Shown: piece after piece, positions 4,886 to 6,128 of the stretch
Layout of the letters: every line of letters starts with the position of its first letter
How positions within the stretch are numbered: position 1 is the stretch's first letter
DNA from: Nitrococcus sp.
GTDB taxonomy: Bacteria > Pseudomonadota > Gammaproteobacteria > Nitrococcales > Nitrococcaceae
DNA: 6,128 nt
Direction: 5' to 3'
Assembly: GCA_030452365.1 (NCBI GenBank)
Contig: JAKDMK010000157.1
Coordinates: 1-6,128, forward strand
Notes under the pieces: model-generated
What the model was told of the DNA's origin: nothing
The model's database searches: none
Seen by the model: the letters and a program-made list of their open reading frames with translations, nothing else
Translations under genes and position numbers: made by a program

Positions 4886-6128
4886 TTACTTTTCGGCAGA
4901 TGTGGCGGTTCGAGGCTCTGGACGTATGGCCAACCATTTGTACAGCGCGGGCAGCACCAGCAGGGTGAGAATCGTGGATGTCACCAGGCCGCCCACCACG
5001 ACCGTCGCCAGGGGGCGCTGGACTTCGCTGCCGGCGCCGGTGGCGAACAGCAGCGGCATCAGACCCAGGATTGCCACCGAAGCGGTCATGAGCACCGGGC
5101 GCAGACGCAGGCAAGCTCCCTGTATAGAGGCGTCGTCAATGGACAGCCCTGCGCGCAGGAGCTGATTGAGATAAGAGACCAAGACTACTCCGTTGAGCAC
5201 GGCGACGCCGAACAGTGCGATGAAACCGACCGATGCGGGCACGGACAGGGCCTGGCCGCTGATCCACAGCGCCACCACGCCGCCAACCAGCGCCAGCGGG
5301 ATGTTGAGCAGAATCAGGAAAGCGTTCTTGATCGAATTGAAGCTGGCGAACAGCAGCAGGAAGATCAGCGCCACGGTGAGGGGCACGACCACCGCCAGGC
5401 GGGCATTGGCCGCCTGCGCAAGCTCGAACTGCCCGCCCCAATCCACGTAATAGCCCGGTGGTAGGTCCACCTGCTGGTCGAGGGCCGATTGGGCCGCCGC
5501 GACGAAGCTGCCGATGTCCCGGCCCACGACATTGGCCTGCACGGTGATGAACCGCTGGGTGTTCTCCCGCTTGATCTGCCGGGGACCGACCACGGTCTTG
5601 ATCTCTGCGAGTTGAGCCAGGGGCACACGCTGGCCGTCGGGCGCCTCGATGAGGATTTCGCCGATCGCCGCGGCTGTGGTGCGGGCTCCTTTCTTATAGC
5701 GGACAAAGATGTCAAAGCGGCGTACGCCCTTGAATATCTGTCCCGCTTCGACGCCGCCGACCGCAGTCTTGATCACTTGTTGCACCCGGCCCAGATTCAT
5801 GCCGTAGCGGGCGATTGCCTCGCGGTCGGGGCGAATGAGCAGTTGCGGGGTGCCGGTGATCTGCGCCGCCTGCACGTCGGCGGCGCCGGGGATGGTGCGC
5901 AGCACGGCCGCGATTTGGTTTGCCTTGCGCACGAGCAGACCCAGATCGTTGCCGAAGAGCTTGACGGCCAACTCGGCCTTTACGCCACTGACCAGTTCGT
6001 CCACGGTGAGCTGGATCGGCTGGGTCATACTGACCAGGATGCCGGGCAGACCGGAGAGCTTTTCGCGCACCGCCGCGGCGATGTCATCCTGGCTCGCATA
6101 GCCCAGAGTCTCCCATTGAGACCTGGGC
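4886..6128 (-). CDS. Heavy-metal RND efflux pump, CusA/CzcA family (partial, C-terminal 413 aa)
   Basis: The gene enters from the right edge already in frame (PRSQWETLGYAS), so the GTG near 6070 is internal. Full-length relatives are about 1,030-1,050 residues; the last 40 percent is present. Visible residues 1-240 are the second periplasmic porter region: QPIQLTVDELVSGVKAELAV, VKLFGNDL, GAADVQAAQITGTPQL and TAVGGVEAGQIFKGVRRFD are characteristic of the heavy-metal branch. Five membrane segments follow at about 243-263, 269-290, 297-318, 345-363 and 373-400, including FGVAVLNGVVLVSYLNQL. These trimeric inner-membrane pumps use the proton gradient to export cations such as Cu, Ag, Zn, Co or Cd through a CusB/CzcB adaptor and an outer-membrane channel. 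Partner genes would lie upstream beyond the window. The TM4 region that helps assign the metal is not visible, so specificity is open. Confidence 0.93.
   Translation of the reverse strand, partial: PRSQWETLGYASQDDIAAAVREKLSGLPGILVSMTQPIQLTVDELVSGVKAELAVKLFGNDLGLLVRKANQIAAVLRTIPGAADVQAAQITGTPQLLIRPDREAIARYGMNLGRVQQVIKTAVGGVEAGQIFKGVRRFDIFVRYKKGARTTAAAIGEILIEAPDGQRVPLAQLAEIKTVVGPRQIKRENTQRFITVQANVVGRDIGSFVAAAQSALDQQVDLPPGYYVDWGGQFELAQAANARLAVVVPLTVALIFLLLFASFNSIKNAFLILLNIPLALVGGVVALWISGQALSVPASVGFIALFGVAVLNGVVLVSYLNQLLRAGLSIDDASIQGACLRLRPVLMTASVAILGLMPLLFATGAGSEVQRPLATVVVGGLVTSTILTLLVLPALYKWLAIRPEPRTATSAEK

Noticed and set aside
4307..5464. Plus-strand open frame of 385 codons across the dehydrogenase edge, Doc and pump
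   Set aside because: It runs antisense to two real genes, is rich in Gln and His, and has no motif. It is a by-product of codon bias on the other strand.
1..6128. CRISPR array, tRNA, rRNA or riboswitch
   Set aside because: No regularly spaced short repeats, no cloverleaf with a CCA-type end and no conserved riboswitch core were seen on either strand by eye.

Overview
The window comes from a GC-rich proteobacterium, most likely a gammaproteobacterium. The clues are an entericidin-like lipoprotein, REP-associated transposase debris, a PQQ-type periplasmic dehydrogenase and a CusA/CzcA-type metal pump. This placement is inferred from gene content and codon use, because no taxonomic marker is present.

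Layout from left to right. Positions 11-94 hold a palindromic repeat with a REP-like fold. A small entericidin-like lipoprotein gene (148-297, minus) follows, with a strong ribosome binding site and a possible promoter. Positions 381-1020 are a gene graveyard on the minus strand: the 5' end of a REP-associated tyrosine transposase (RAYT) gene, a small imperfect inverted repeat, a broken periplasmic methionine sulfoxide reductase B gene, and an unidentified degraded stretch. A complete PAS-GGDEF-EAL cyclic-di-GMP protein (1113-2855, plus) is the largest intact gene. Just after it lies a second, shorter copy of the same RAYT 5' end (2903-2999), directly against the end of a secreted PQQ-dependent sugar/sorbosone-type dehydrogenase (3008-4330, minus). 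A fragment resembling the DUF4160 family (4383-4484, plus) and a Doc/Fic-family toxin gene with a damaged motif and no clear start (4490-4816, minus) come next. The right edge is the C-terminal 413 residues of an RND heavy-metal efflux pump (4886 to the edge, minus).

The intact genes do not form an obvious pathway. The lipoprotein, signalling protein, dehydrogenase and pump are separate functions in cell envelope, second-messenger signalling, periplasmic oxidation and metal export. Between them lie remnants of mobile or toxin-antitoxin-like genes. The main story is decay and rearrangement: two RAYT fragments in the same orientation share the same reading-frame defect and flank the cyclic-di-GMP gene, and the MsrB relic stops at a repeat related to the RAYT leader. 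I see no convincing undescribed multi-gene system here.
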